From: an uncultured Clostridia bacterium | GTDB lineage: Bacteria; Bacillota; Clostridia; TANB77; CAG-508 | DNA: 39,568 bases | NCBI GenBank assembly: GCA_947631185.1 | Contig: CANRKJ010000024.1 | Location: 1-39,568, forward strand | Direction: 5' to 3' | Shown here: positions 24,144 to 32,932 of the stretch, one piece after another | How the letters are laid out: each line of letters starts with the position of its first letter | How positions within the stretch are numbered: the stretch's first letter is position 1 | The notes under the pieces: generated by a model | Database searches by the model: none | Seen by the model: the letters and a program-made list of their open reading frames with translations, nothing else | What the model was told of the DNA's origin: nothing | Translations under genes and position numbers: made by a program

Positions 24144-24836
24144 TTATGTTTCACTTGCTAATATTATCAATCTTTGTGATGAATCATCTGTACATGTCGT
24201 AAGAGATATTTCTCTTTTACCACCTGTATCTCTTTCAACATATGAAGCATCATTTGGCCCTGTTAAAAATTTACTATAAACAGAATATGCAATTTTTCTA
24301 CCAGAACTATCTGTTATATATATAATATCTCCAGCTTGAATTCTCATATTTCTAGAAAACAATTTTCCATTACGTCTATTATGTCCCGAAATAACTGTAT
24401 TTCCTGGCTCGTTGAGTCCTCTATCTGTAGATAGTATAACAACTCCCTTTTCCATATTTTTAACAGTCATTTGACTATATATTGTATATTTAATTCCTGT
24501 TCTAGGAATTTGAATTTTTGGGGTATATGTTACTGCACCAACACGTGTATTAGAGCCACTACCACTTGATTTTTTTGTTTTACTTCCTGAAGATGTACCA
24601 GAACTTGAAGTCGAAAAAGAACCTTCAGAATTTGATGAATTACTATTTTGATTTTCTGAATTATCTAAAATTACTCTATAATAACTACTTTCTATTTCAA
24701 ATTCTTGTTGTAATAACGAAATTTCTGGCACCTCAATAGTAGTATTATCTTTATATATAACAGCAAAAGACAGTGCACAAATTATAATTATACATAATAT
24801 AAAAATTAAAATAAATACTTTTTTTCTCTTTTTCAT
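24144..24836 (-). CDS. Sortase (cysteine transpeptidase)
   Basis: The protein is 230 aa from ATG 24836; a TTG at 24857 is possible, and neither has a strong ribosome site. Residues 7-28 are a membrane anchor. A Ser/Gly/Asn-rich linker (about 60-100) precedes the sortase domain. His152 (VISGHNRRNG), Cys215 (SLTTCTDD) and Arg222 (RLIIL) form the catalytic triad. The HNRR and TTC motifs suit a class D/E-like enzyme more than SrtB, but the class is not certain. Sortases cleave a C-terminal sorting motif and attach the protein to the cell wall. The likely substrates in this window are the two giant adhesins ending in PPKTED plus a membrane tail. It follows the BIG2 gene on the same strand. Confidence 0.92.
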   Translation of the reverse strand: MKKRKKVFILIFILCIIIICALSFAVIYKDNTTIEVPEISLLQQEFEIESSYYRVILDNSENQNSNSSNSEGSFSTSSSGTSSGSKTKKSSGSGSNTRVGAVTYTPKIQIPRTGIKYTIYSQMTVKNMEKGVVILSTDRGLNEPGNTVISGHNRRNGKLFSRNMRIQAGDIIYITDSSGRKIAYSVYSKFLTGPNDASYVERDTGGKREISLTTCTDDSSQRLIILASET

Positions 24837-24903
24837 AACACTTTTATTATACCACAAATATGTAATCTTTTCTATAATTTCAAGAAAAATCTCAATATAA
24901 TTT

Positions 24904-25638
24904 TTATTTTACAGTAACCTTTTTTGTAGCACTTGCACCTGTTAGCTCATCATTTATTGTTATAGTTGCAGTTCCTGATGAAACTCCAGTAACCACTCCA
25001 TCTTTGTCAACTGTAACAATGTTTTTATCACTAGATGTATATGTAATATAATCATCTGTACCATTTTCAGGAATTATATCAATTGAAATTTCTGCTGTCT
25101 CACCCACTTTTATTCTTGAAGAAGAAATAACAGCAGTAACTGTATTTATAGGAATATATGTAACAACTTCTGTTGATATATTCATATCATATTTTTCAAA
25201 ATATGCAGTGATTGTTGCAACACCCGCATTCTCTCCTGCAGTAACTAAACCATTTTCGATTTTTGCTATTTTTTCATCAGAAGATTTTAAAGTATAACCT
25301 TCATCTTTTTCAACTCCATCTATAGTAAGTGATACAGTAGTAGATTCATTATCTAATACTGATAAATAATAGCTATCACATTCCAGTTCCGCAGTATGTA
25401 CTAAATCATCACCAACATATACTAAAGAAAATTCTCCAAATTTTCCTTTATTAAGAATTATTATTAAAGCTAAAATTAACATTATTAGAAAAATAACAAT
25501 AGATAATCTAAAATTTAAATTACTATTCTGCTTTTTCCTTTGCATCTTTTTTTTATGATGTTCGTTTTTTCCGTTTTCTCCCGATTTTTTATTAAATACT
25601 ATTTCTCCATCAATACAATTTTTTTCTCTTGTATTCAT
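24904..25638 (-). CDS. Membrane-anchored BIG2 (bacterial Ig-like) protein
   Basis: The protein is 244 aa, starting at ATG 25638. A Lys-rich cytoplasmic stretch (residues 10-45) leads to one transmembrane helix (about 47-68). The outside part has two bacterial Ig-like domains of group 2: about 90-160 (YTLKSSDEKIAKIENGLVTA, AGVATITAYF) and about 165-244 (ISSSRIKVGETAEISIDIIP, YTSSDKNIVTVDKDGVVTGV, SGTATITI). Such domains stack as surface stalks or adhesive modules. It lies upstream of the sortase, probably as one operon, and might help present substrates to the sortase. The role is inferred from position. Confidence 0.87.
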   Translation of the reverse strand: MNTREKNCIDGEIVFNKKSGENGKNEHHKKKMQRKKQNSNLNFRLSIVIFLIMLILALIIILNKGKFGEFSLVYVGDDLVHTAELECDSYYLSVLDNESTTVSLTIDGVEKDEGYTLKSSDEKIAKIENGLVTAGENAGVATITAYFEKYDMNISTEVVTYIPINTVTAVISSSRIKVGETAEISIDIIPENGTDDYITYTSSDKNIVTVDKDGVVTGVSSGTATITINDELTGASATKKVTVK

Positions 25639-26044
25639 ACCGCACTTCCCATCTTAAATTTTAACTGATTTAATTTTACTATAACTATTCTTTTGTGTAA
25701 ATAGTTTTTAAAATATTTTAAAAATTCTTATCCCGTCTATACGTAAGAAAAAATAAAATCATAAAATACAAATCTTCTCTAATAAGATTTAAAAATATAT
25801 TTTTGTAATCATAATGTAATAATTTGTATAACAAAAATAGAATTTTAAAGTTGAAATTCCAAAATTTGGATTTTAATTAATTTGTTTATTTCAAATCAAT
25901 TTTTTTGCAAATATTTGTTATAATCGAATTAATTATTTATAATATATGTTTTTTTCAAATAAATTCATTTTTTTTGATTTTAGACTAGCAAAAATTCGAA
26001 ATTATGATATTATATATTCAAACAATTAGAAAGGAGTTTTTGAT
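25639..26044. other. Divergent intergenic region between BIG2 and XRE genes
   Basis: This AT-rich 406-base gap separates two genes that point away from each other, so it must hold both promoters. A possible operator-like inverted repeat AAATTCCAAAATTTGGATTT lies near 25855-25874. No coding sequence is supported. Confidence 0.4.
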
Positions 26045-26350
26045 ATGGAACTTTATGAAAGAATAAAAGATTTAAGAGAAAGAAATAACATATCTCAAAA
26101 AGAATTTGCTAATATTTTAAATATAAGTCCTAGTACTTATAATTCATATGAAAAAGGAAATTCCACTTACACAGCTCCAATGATAAAGAAAATTTGTCAA
26201 ACACTACATTGTTCATCAGATGAATTATTAGGATTAAATGAAAATATAACATTAGAAGATAGAATGATTCTTAACGAAATAAAAAGTAATAAAATATCTT
26301 TAGATCATATTTCTTTATTATCAGATTTATTAAAAATCGATGAAGAATAA
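26045..26350 (+). CDS. XRE-family transcriptional regulator
   Basis: The protein is 101 aa, starting at ATG 26045 with AAAGGAG upstream. Residues about 5-60 are a helix-turn-helix of the Cro/cI type: IKDLRERNNISQKEFANILN, ISPSTYNSYEKG, then CQTLHCSSDELLGL. The C-terminal 35 residues are helical and may form the dimer. It is divergent from the BIG2-sortase operon and could control that operon or the surface genes, but no operator was proven. Its stop is followed by a perfect palindromic hairpin. Confidence 0.88.
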   Translation: MELYERIKDLRERNNISQKEFANILNISPSTYNSYEKGNSTYTAPMIKKICQTLHCSSDELLGLNENITLEDRMILNEIKSNKISLDHISLLSDLLKIDEE

Positions 26351-26370
26351 TTTCAAAATTGTATATACGA

Positions 26371-26399
26371 TGTATGGACGCCCAGTGGGCGTCCATACA
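26371..26399 (+). repeat. Perfect palindrome, hairpin-family variant
   Basis: TGTATGGACGCCCA (26371-26384) is mirrored exactly at 26386-26399. The third stem base is changed to A with matching T on the other arm, relative to the usual family stem. It may end transcription of the XRE gene. Confidence 0.8.
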
Positions 26400-26452
26400 T
26401 TTTATCATTATAAAATTTCGATTATTATAAATTTTTTATGTAATTTTTTTTT

Positions 26453-26473
26453 CGGGCGCCCAATGAGCGCCCG
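26453..26473. repeat. GC-rich hairpin repeat next to a terminator
   Basis: GGGCGCCCAATGAGCGCCC flanked by C/G and by runs of T and A. It directly abuts the terminator of the giant adhesin gene. Confidence 0.85.
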
Positions 26474-26516
26474 AAAAAAAGAAACCTATCTTATTATTGA
26501 TAGGTCTCTTTTTTCT
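26474..26516 (-). terminator. Terminator of the giant adhesin gene
   Basis: ACCTATC (26484-26490) pairs with GATAGGT (26499-26505), extended by four more pairs after one mismatch, with A and T runs outside. An almost identical copy ends the second adhesin gene. Confidence 0.85.
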
Positions 26517-27351
26517 TTCGATTATTTATCAAACATTCTTTTAATTGTTGTTATAACTGCTATCATACTTGATGTTATTAACATTATTACTGTTTTTATG
26601 ATTGTGTCTTCTGTTTTTGGTGGATTTATTTTTACTTGTTGTTTTTCCAATTTCTTTTCTGTTTTTGTTGTTGGTTTTGTTTCTATTTTGTTTTCCACTT
26701 TTTGGTCATCTGGCTTTTTATTATTTTCTTGTGAATTTTCTGAATCTTTATCTGAATCTTTATCTTTGTCTTCTTCTTTTGATGTTTCGTCATCCTTTTG
26801 ACTTTCATCTGGATTTTTTGGATTATCTGGGTCTTCCGGATCCTTTGGTCCATCTGGATTCTCTTCTACATAATATACTCTTATTATATTGTTTTCTTCA
26901 TCTTCACTTATTACTAATGGTAGGTTTTGTGTCTTTTGTAATTTATATCCTTCCTTATTCTTATTTGGATATACTATTATTAAATCTCCATATTCTGCTT
27001 CTAATTCTTCTGTTGCTCCTTCGTCTTTTTCTCCATTATAGTAATATTCTACTTTGTATGTATATTTTGCTTTTGTATAATAGATTTTTATTACTGTTCC
27101 TGTTTCTACTTCATCTGGTATAACTCCTGTTTTTTCTTCATCAAATTCATAGCCTTTATATTTGTCTGTTGTATTAATATTTTCTTTATCTACCAACAAA
27201 TTATCTGGCTCTAATACTTGTACTGTCTCTGTTATTGTCTCTTTTTCCACTAATTCATCATCTTTATAATATTCTACTTGATAGCTTAATTCTTTTGTTT
27301 GATCTTCATCGATTACGTAATATACTCTCATTACGTTTTCTGATTCTACTT
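26478..27351. repeat. Near-identical C-terminal segment shared with 37362-38235
   Basis: From the terminator to 27351 this sequence matches the segment 10,884 bases further on. Differences seen by eye are one at 26515 (C here, A in the other copy) and none again before 27352. It covers the last MucBP-like repeats, linker and sorting signal. Confidence 0.85.
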
Positions 27352-30300
27352 TGCTAACTACTAATTGTTCTGGTTCTACTTTATCTAATTTATATCCTTC
27401 TTTTACTCTTTCTGGATAATCTTCTATTATAGTTCCCTCTGTTGCACTAAATGTTTCTGTTAGTTCATCAGCTTTTTCATTTTCGAAATAGTATTCTATT
27501 GTATAATTATATCTTGTTTCAGTTGAATTATCTAAAATATAATATACATATATTACATCTCCATCATTTACAACATCTGGTATTTCTGTTGGAACTGTTT
27601 TTTCGAATACATAACCTGGATATTTGTCTTCTGTGTTTATTGCGCTCTTATCTACTTCTATTGTTGTATCTTCTTCTAATACTTGTACTTCTTTTGTTAC
27701 TTCTTCTGTATCTCCATCTACTTTCTCTCCGTCTTTGTAATATTCTACTGTATATTTTAATGTCTTCTTCTGATTTTCATCTGGTGCGTAGAATACTTTA
27801 ATAATATTTGACTCTTCATCTACTCCTATTGTTAATGGAGTTCCTACTACTCCTTCGTCTACTACAGCTTCCTCCATTCCTTCTAATGCTTTTATCTCTT
27901 CGTCTGTTGCTATTCTATATCCTTCTGCTTTGTTTTCCTCTATTATTTCTTCAATATTTTCTCTGTTTATTATTGCATTAAATGTTTGATTATCAAATTC
28001 TTTTGTTTTTTCTTCTTTCTTTGTTCCACTATAGTAGAACTCTATTTTGTATTTTAAGTCGTTTCTCTTTGTATAGTAGAACTTAATTTCATTTGTTCCT
28101 GTTCCTATTTCAATACTTTGAGTTTCTTGTTCTGGTTTTACATATCCTTCTATATCAATTGCATTTTCTGTTACTGTTTCTTTAAATGTTTTATTTGATA
28201 CTTCTTTCTTATTTGCGATTTCAATATCTGGACTTCCTTCATCGCCTTTTTCTAGATAATATACAGTATAACTTAAGTCTTTTCTCTTTGAATAATAGAA
28301 TTTAATTTCATTATTTTCTACATCAATTGTTATACTTTTTGATGTTGGCTCTTCTTTAGTATATCCATCTACATCTACTGCTTCTTCTGTTACTTCTGCT
28401 TGATATGTTTGATTATCTACTGTTTTTGTACTTGCTACTTCTGATTCATCATCTCTATCTAAGTAATATACTTTATAACTTAAGTCTGTACGTTTTGTAT
28501 ATTTTACTTTGATTACTGCTCCATTTTCTACCTTTTCTGGTAAATCTGCTGGATCTGTTGAATCAAGTCTGTAGCCTGGATATTTATCTGGTAAATCAAT
28601 TTTACTTCTGTCTACTGAAATCATATTTTCTTCTGGATCTTCTACTATCTGTTCTATTGTTTCTGTATCATCTCTTACCAATTCATCATCTTTATAATAT
28701 TCAATTGTATAACTTAAAGTCTTAGGTTCTATTTTAGTTGGAGAATAATATAAATTTAAAACAGGAATAGTATCTGAATTCACTCTTACATTAACACTGT
28801 CTTTTGTCCACTCTGGATAACTAGGATTAGCATACATCTTTGTTTTTGTTGATAAAGCTAATTTATTATTTAGTAAAAATTTCTTTAATCCTTGAGTTTT
28901 TCTTACTGAATATCCTAATGTATTTTCTATATCTTGTGTTATTCCACTCTTAACTGTAGCAGGATTTCCACTTATTGCTGGTGAACCAACTATTTGTGGT
29001 GATTCTTTATTTAAGTTATCTTCTTGACCTAAAATTAAAGTTTCATTATTTTGAATTGCTATTCCACCTTGATTTCTTACCATTGATACTTCTTGTGCTT
29101 CACCATCTTCAACATTTACATAATCCACTATAGTTAAGTTTCCATTATTTACAATTAATGGTTCATCTACATTATAATTTAATTGATGTCCTTCTAAAGC
29201 TATTGTAATGTTTGTATTCTCAGGAATTATTACTTGACTTGACATTTGTATATCATTACATATATATATTGTATCAGTTCTACTGCTTGTATTAGAAACG
29301 ACATTTACAGCTGTCTGTAATGTATCATAATATGTTGTTCCTACTCTTATTAAATTCTCAAAATCTGCTCTTATTCCTAATATTGCTACAGTTTCCTCTA
29401 CATTTTTATATTTTTCTTGATACATTTCTGGAGTTGCTGTTACTTCTCCATATATTGCTCTTGAATTTCCTGTCAAAATTCCATCATAAAAATTAAATGT
29501 ACCTACTCCGCAATTTATTCCATATGTTCCTCCAGTTATTACTGGTGATTCAATATTAGGAGCATCTTCTCCATCTTCTCCTAATGTTATACTACAATTT
29601 TGATTAGTATTCTGTATTCCTGATGCTGTTTCTGAAGTTACTGTTACTCCTTCATATACATATACATTTCCCTTTTCATTTCCTATACCACTTCTGTTCT
29701 TAGAATTTATTGTTGTTCCTTCTCCATATACTTTTAAGTCTCCATTATAATTATATACTCCATTTCCATCTTTTGAATATATTTTTGTTCCTTCATATAT
29801 ATCTGTTGTTCCTTTGTAGCTGTATGCACCATTACGTATACCTGAACTTCCAGTATTTAATGTTGTGCCTGTTATACTAAGATTTCTTTCATTATCTATA
29901 CCCCAACTATTAGTTGATGTTATTGTTCCTCCTATTATAGTTAATGTTCCATAATTAAATATTACATCGTTCTTTGAACTTAAGTCTGAATTTTTAATAG
30001 TAGTATTAGATGTTGACCAATTCAAATAAACACTATAACTAGAAGATGTAATTGTTAATTCTTCTATTAATGTTTCACATTCAGCTTTTATGTATATTCC
30101 ATAACTTTCAGAATTTATATTACTATCTAAAAATTCTAATTTTCCACCTTTATCTTTGTAAATTGATTCTTTCTTTGTAATAAATTCACTTTTCTGTATT
30201 GTTATATCTGAAACAGATGTATTTTTTATTCCCATTGCACCTGAATTTATATGTCCATCTGTTATTTGTATTTTTTCTGGAGAACTATAATTTATAGCAA

Positions 30301-32932
30301 TTGCATCTTCACCTTTTGTTTCTATTTTACCACCCTCAATTGTCAAACTACCATTAGTTTGATTTATTGCATATGAACTAGATCCTTCTGTTTTTATTTC
30401 ACCATCTGAAATAAGAACATTTCCTAATGTTTCTATACTATATGATCTATTTCTTGTTGACCTAATAGTACCTCCTAATACTTGTATTTCTCCTTGATTA
30501 TTAATACATGATGTAAATTGTCCACTATCACATGTTTCATCTGAATACATATTTCCACTTTGCATTATAAGTATTCCTTCTGACTCATTTGAAAGTATTG
30601 TTTTTCCATATCCCCATATTCCGCCTGGACTTCCTTCTGTTTCATCAGTAATTGTTAATTGTCCATTATTTTCTATAGCTTTTTCATATATATTTGATAC
30701 TATGTCTTTACCATTTAAATTTATTGTAATATTTTGATTATTACTTATTATCTTAGTATCTCTACAAAGTAAATGTACATTTTTTAATAAAGTTATTTTA
30801 TTACTTTCTCCACATGCATCAATAGCACTTTGTAAATCCGTATATGTATCACTTGGATCATCACCTATATATGCTATATTTTCTATATCTGATATCTTTG
30901 CTACTTCTACTGTTCCATCTGGTTTTTCAACATCTAACACTTTATTATCTTCAATTTCTTCTATCGCTCCTCGAATTGAGTGAGTTTCAGCATTAATTGT
31001 TCCATCATAAATTCTGATTTGACCTTTTGATGAATAATTTATTATTCCATATATTTTTCCTGTTATAACTGGTTCATCTTTAACTACTTCATCTTTTTCA
31101 CCAATTGTAATATTAGATGTTGTATATATTGCACTAGATTCTGTTGAATTTAATTTAACATTATTTTCTATATTAATTGTTCCTGCTGAACTATTTAATG
31201 CATATCCACTTGATGAAGTTATAGTACCTCCTGATATAGACATTTCTTGTTCACTCGAATTTGTGAATCCATCTTTAGTTGTAGTAAAATTTCCTCCTTG
31301 TATATTTATAATAGCATTATTAGAGTTTGTAATTCCTGAACCAGAAGATGTTAGCTCTACATTTGTTATTGTCATTGTTGCATCATTATTTTCTATTGCA
31401 TTAGAAGTTAGTGTAAATGTTCCTCCTTTTATTTCAACATTTCCTTTAGTTAAATTCTGTATAGCCTTTGATGCATTTATTATTACTTCATTTATAGTAA
31501 CATTTCCGTTATCTGCATTTTTTATAGCTGTTGATGCAGTTATTGTTCCAGAATCTACTTTAACTTCTCCTCCATTATTATTTACTCCATAATTATTAAT
31601 ACTTCTAACCAAGCCTCCTTCTATGTTAACCGTTCCTGCATTATTTTGAATACACTCATCTTGATCTTCTCCACTTACTATTTCTCCAGCAGTTACTGTA
31701 ACTGTACCAGAATTATTGATAATTCCTATTCCATCATACGTATGAGATTTATACGCTAAAAGTAATTTTCCTCCTGAAAATAACACATCTCCAGAACTTT
31801 GAATTCCAATATTCTTATCTCCCACTGTTGTAATATTTCCATTTACCACTTTTACTGTACCAGCACTATTTATAGCATATTTTCCAGAACCATCTATTCT
31901 TAACTCTCCACTATTTAATTCTATTGTTCCAGATGTACTGTTTATTCCATTACCAATACTTGATATTTTTCCTCCATTTAAATTTATTGTTCCTGCATTT
32001 TCTATACAAGTATTAGCTTTACTTAAATTAAGAACTACTTTTTCATTTATAATTAGATTTCCTGTTTCTGTATTTTTTACTATAGTTGAATTTGTATTAT
32101 TTATACTTACTTCTTTTTCACTATTATTTATTATATTTAATGTTCCTTCATTTATAAATGTATTTTCATTTGCAGATGTAATGTTTTTTCCATTTAAATC
32201 TAGTGTTATTTTTTTATTTGGAACAGTTATAGAATCTTGATTCTCTGTTACAATAAAATTATTTAATATTGTTATTGTATCTTCTGCCCCAGCAACATTA
32301 AGAGCTTCTTGTAATGATGTATATGTATTTTGTGTTGATTCAACTCTTGCAATAATTTGTTTTTCTAGTACAGCTATTTGTCTTCCTGAATTTATAGTAT
32401 AATTTTCTGTTTCTCCAGAATTATATCTTAATACAGAATAATCTTTTTCTATATCACTTATGCTTCCATAAATTGCTTGATTCGTTTTTCCCTCTATTAT
32501 TCCATCATAAAAATTAAATGTACCTGTTGTTTTATTATATATACCGTAATTTTTTCCATATATATTTGGTAATGACGTACTTGGCTCTCCATCATCTTTT
32601 ATTCCTATAGTTATTGATCCTGTTGAATTATTATTTATTCCATTATTATCTGTTCCTTTAATAGTTCCATCATATATGATTACTTCGCCTTTTCCTCCAT
32701 TTGTAATTCCTGAACTGCTTGTTATTGTTCCACCATAGAACTCTACTATTCCAGAACCTGTATTTTCAATTCCATTCGAATTTGATTTTATATTTCCTGA
32801 TATTACTTTTATTTTTCCTTCATTAGAATTTGTAATTCCATTTGATTCTGTATTTATTAATGTTTCTTCATTTATTTCAATTTCACCTGTTGAAGTATTT
32901 AATATTCCTTTTCCTCCGAAGTTCTGGAGATA
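26522..32932 (-). CDS. Giant beta-helix adhesin, 3' part (after frameshift)
   Basis: This frame is open from 32932 to the stop at 26522 (about 2,136 codons) and continues the protein of the gene starting at 36849. It has no ribosome site or start codon near 32932; the first ATG is at 31849, in the middle of a repeat. It begins with many coils of the type I-N-GGTI-S-S-I-N, a right-handed parallel beta-helix as in pectin-lyase-fold adhesins. Helical segments are divided by recurring blocks of YTSLQEALN..., ITLDLNGK. Then come about eight MucBP-like repeats (YTVEYYKDGE ... GYKLDKVEP ... VIKVYY). The end is an Asp/Glu/Lys/Pro-rich wall-spanning linker, PPKTED, a membrane segment and RMFDK, a sortase signal. 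It is a surface anchored adhesin. Confidence 0.8.
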   Translation of the reverse strand, partial: YLQNFGGKGILNTSTGEIEINEETLINTESNGITNSNEGKIKVISGNIKSNSNGIENTGSGIVEFYGGTITSSSGITNGGKGEVIIYDGTIKGTDNNGINNNSTGSITIGIKDDGEPSTSLPNIYGKNYGIYNKTTGTFNFYDGIIEGKTNQAIYGSISDIEKDYSVLRYNSGETENYTINSGRQIAVLEKQIIARVESTQNTYTSLQEALNVAGAEDTITILNNFIVTENQDSITVPNKKITLDLNGKNITSANENTFINEGTLNIINNSEKEVSINNTNSTIVKNTETGNLIINEKVVLNLSKANTCIENAGTINLNGGKISSIGNGINSTSGTIELNSGELRIDGSGKYAINSAGTVKVVNGNITTVGDKNIGIQSSGDVLFSGGKLLLAYKSHTYDGIGIINNSGTVTVTAGEIVSGEDQDECIQNNAGTVNIEGGLVRSINNYGVNNNGGEVKVDSGTITASTAIKNADNGNVTINEVIINASKAIQNLTKGNVEIKGGTFTLTSNAIENNDATMTITNVELTSSGSGITNSNNAIINIQGGNFTTTKDGFTNSSEQEMSISGGTITSSSGYALNSSAGTINIENNVKLNSTESSAIYTTSNITIGEKDEVVKDEPVITGKIYGIINYSSKGQIRIYDGTINAETHSIRGAIEEIEDNKVLDVEKPDGTVEVAKISDIENIAYIGDDPSDTYTDLQSAIDACGESNKITLLKNVHLLCRDTKIISNNQNITINLNGKDIVSNIYEKAIENNGQLTITDETEGSPGGIWGYGKTILSNESEGILIMQSGNMYSDETCDSGQFTSCINNQGEIQVLGGTIRSTRNRSYSIETLGNVLISDGEIKTEGSSSYAINQTNGSLTIEGGKIETKGEDAIAINYSSPEKIQITDGHINSGAMGIKNTSVSDITIQKSEFITKKESIYKDKGGKLEFLDSNINSESYGIYIKAECETLIEELTITSSSYSVYLNWSTSNTTIKNSDLSSKNDVIFNYGTLTIIGGTITSTNSWGIDNERNLSITGTTLNTGSSGIRNGAYSYKGTTDIYEGTKIYSKDGNGVYNYNGDLKVYGEGTTINSKNRSGIGNEKGNVYVYEGVTVTSETASGIQNTNQNCSITLGEDGEDAPNIESPVITGGTYGINCGVGTFNFYDGILTGNSRAIYGEVTATPEMYQEKYKNVEETVAILGIRADFENLIRVGTTYYDTLQTAVNVVSNTSSRTDTIYICNDIQMSSQVIIPENTNITIALEGHQLNYNVDEPLIVNNGNLTIVDYVNVEDGEAQEVSMVRNQGGIAIQNNETLILGQEDNLNKESPQIVGSPAISGNPATVKSGITQDIENTLGYSVRKTQGLKKFLLNNKLALSTKTKMYANPSYPEWTKDSVNVRVNSDTIPVLNLYYSPTKIEPKTLSYTIEYYKDDELVRDDTETIEQIVEDPEENMISVDRSKIDLPDKYPGYRLDSTDPADLPEKVENGAVIKVKYTKRTDLSYKVYYLDRDDESEVASTKTVDNQTYQAEVTEEAVDVDGYTKEEPTSKSITIDVENNEIKFYYSKRKDLSYTVYYLEKGDEGSPDIEIANKKEVSNKTFKETVTENAIDIEGYVKPEQETQSIEIGTGTNEIKFYYTKRNDLKYKIEFYYSGTKKEEKTKEFDNQTFNAIINRENIEEIIEENKAEGYRIATDEEIKALEGMEEAVVDEGVVGTPLTIGVDEESNIIKVFYAPDENQKKTLKYTVEYYKDGEKVDGDTEEVTKEVQVLEEDTTIEVDKSAINTEDKYPGYVFEKTVPTEIPDVVNDGDVIYVYYILDNSTETRYNYTIEYYFENEKADELTETFSATEGTIIEDYPERVKEGYKLDKVEPEQLVVSKVESENVMRVYYVIDEDQTKELSYQVEYYKDDELVEKETITETVQVLEPDNLLVDKENINTTDKYKGYEFDEEKTGVIPDEVETGTVIKIYYTKAKYTYKVEYYYNGEKDEGATEELEAEYGDLIIVYPNKNKEGYKLQKTQNLPLVISEDEENNIIRVYYVEENPDGPKDPEDPDNPKNPDESQKDDETSKEEDKDKDSDKDSENSQENNKKPDDQKVENKIETKPTTKTEKKLEKQQVKINPPKTEDTIIKTVIMLITSSMIAVITTIKRMFDK

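Noticed and set aside
26602-27801. Long Leu/Phe/Ser-rich plus-strand frames opposite the adhesin repeats
   Set aside because: They are antisense shadows of the adhesin coding strand and are duplicated wherever that strand is.
31849-31851. ATG at 31849 as the true start of a separate 1,775-aa protein
   Set aside because: It lies within a continuous run of beta-helix coils whose frame is open to 32932. There is no ribosome site or signal peptide, so the frame is the continuation of the upstream gene.
32902-32932. Classical programmed -1 frameshift site
   Set aside because: No X XXY YYZ heptamer in the required frame. A Shine-Dalgarno-like CGGAGG is present, so I keep it only as a minor alternative in the findings.
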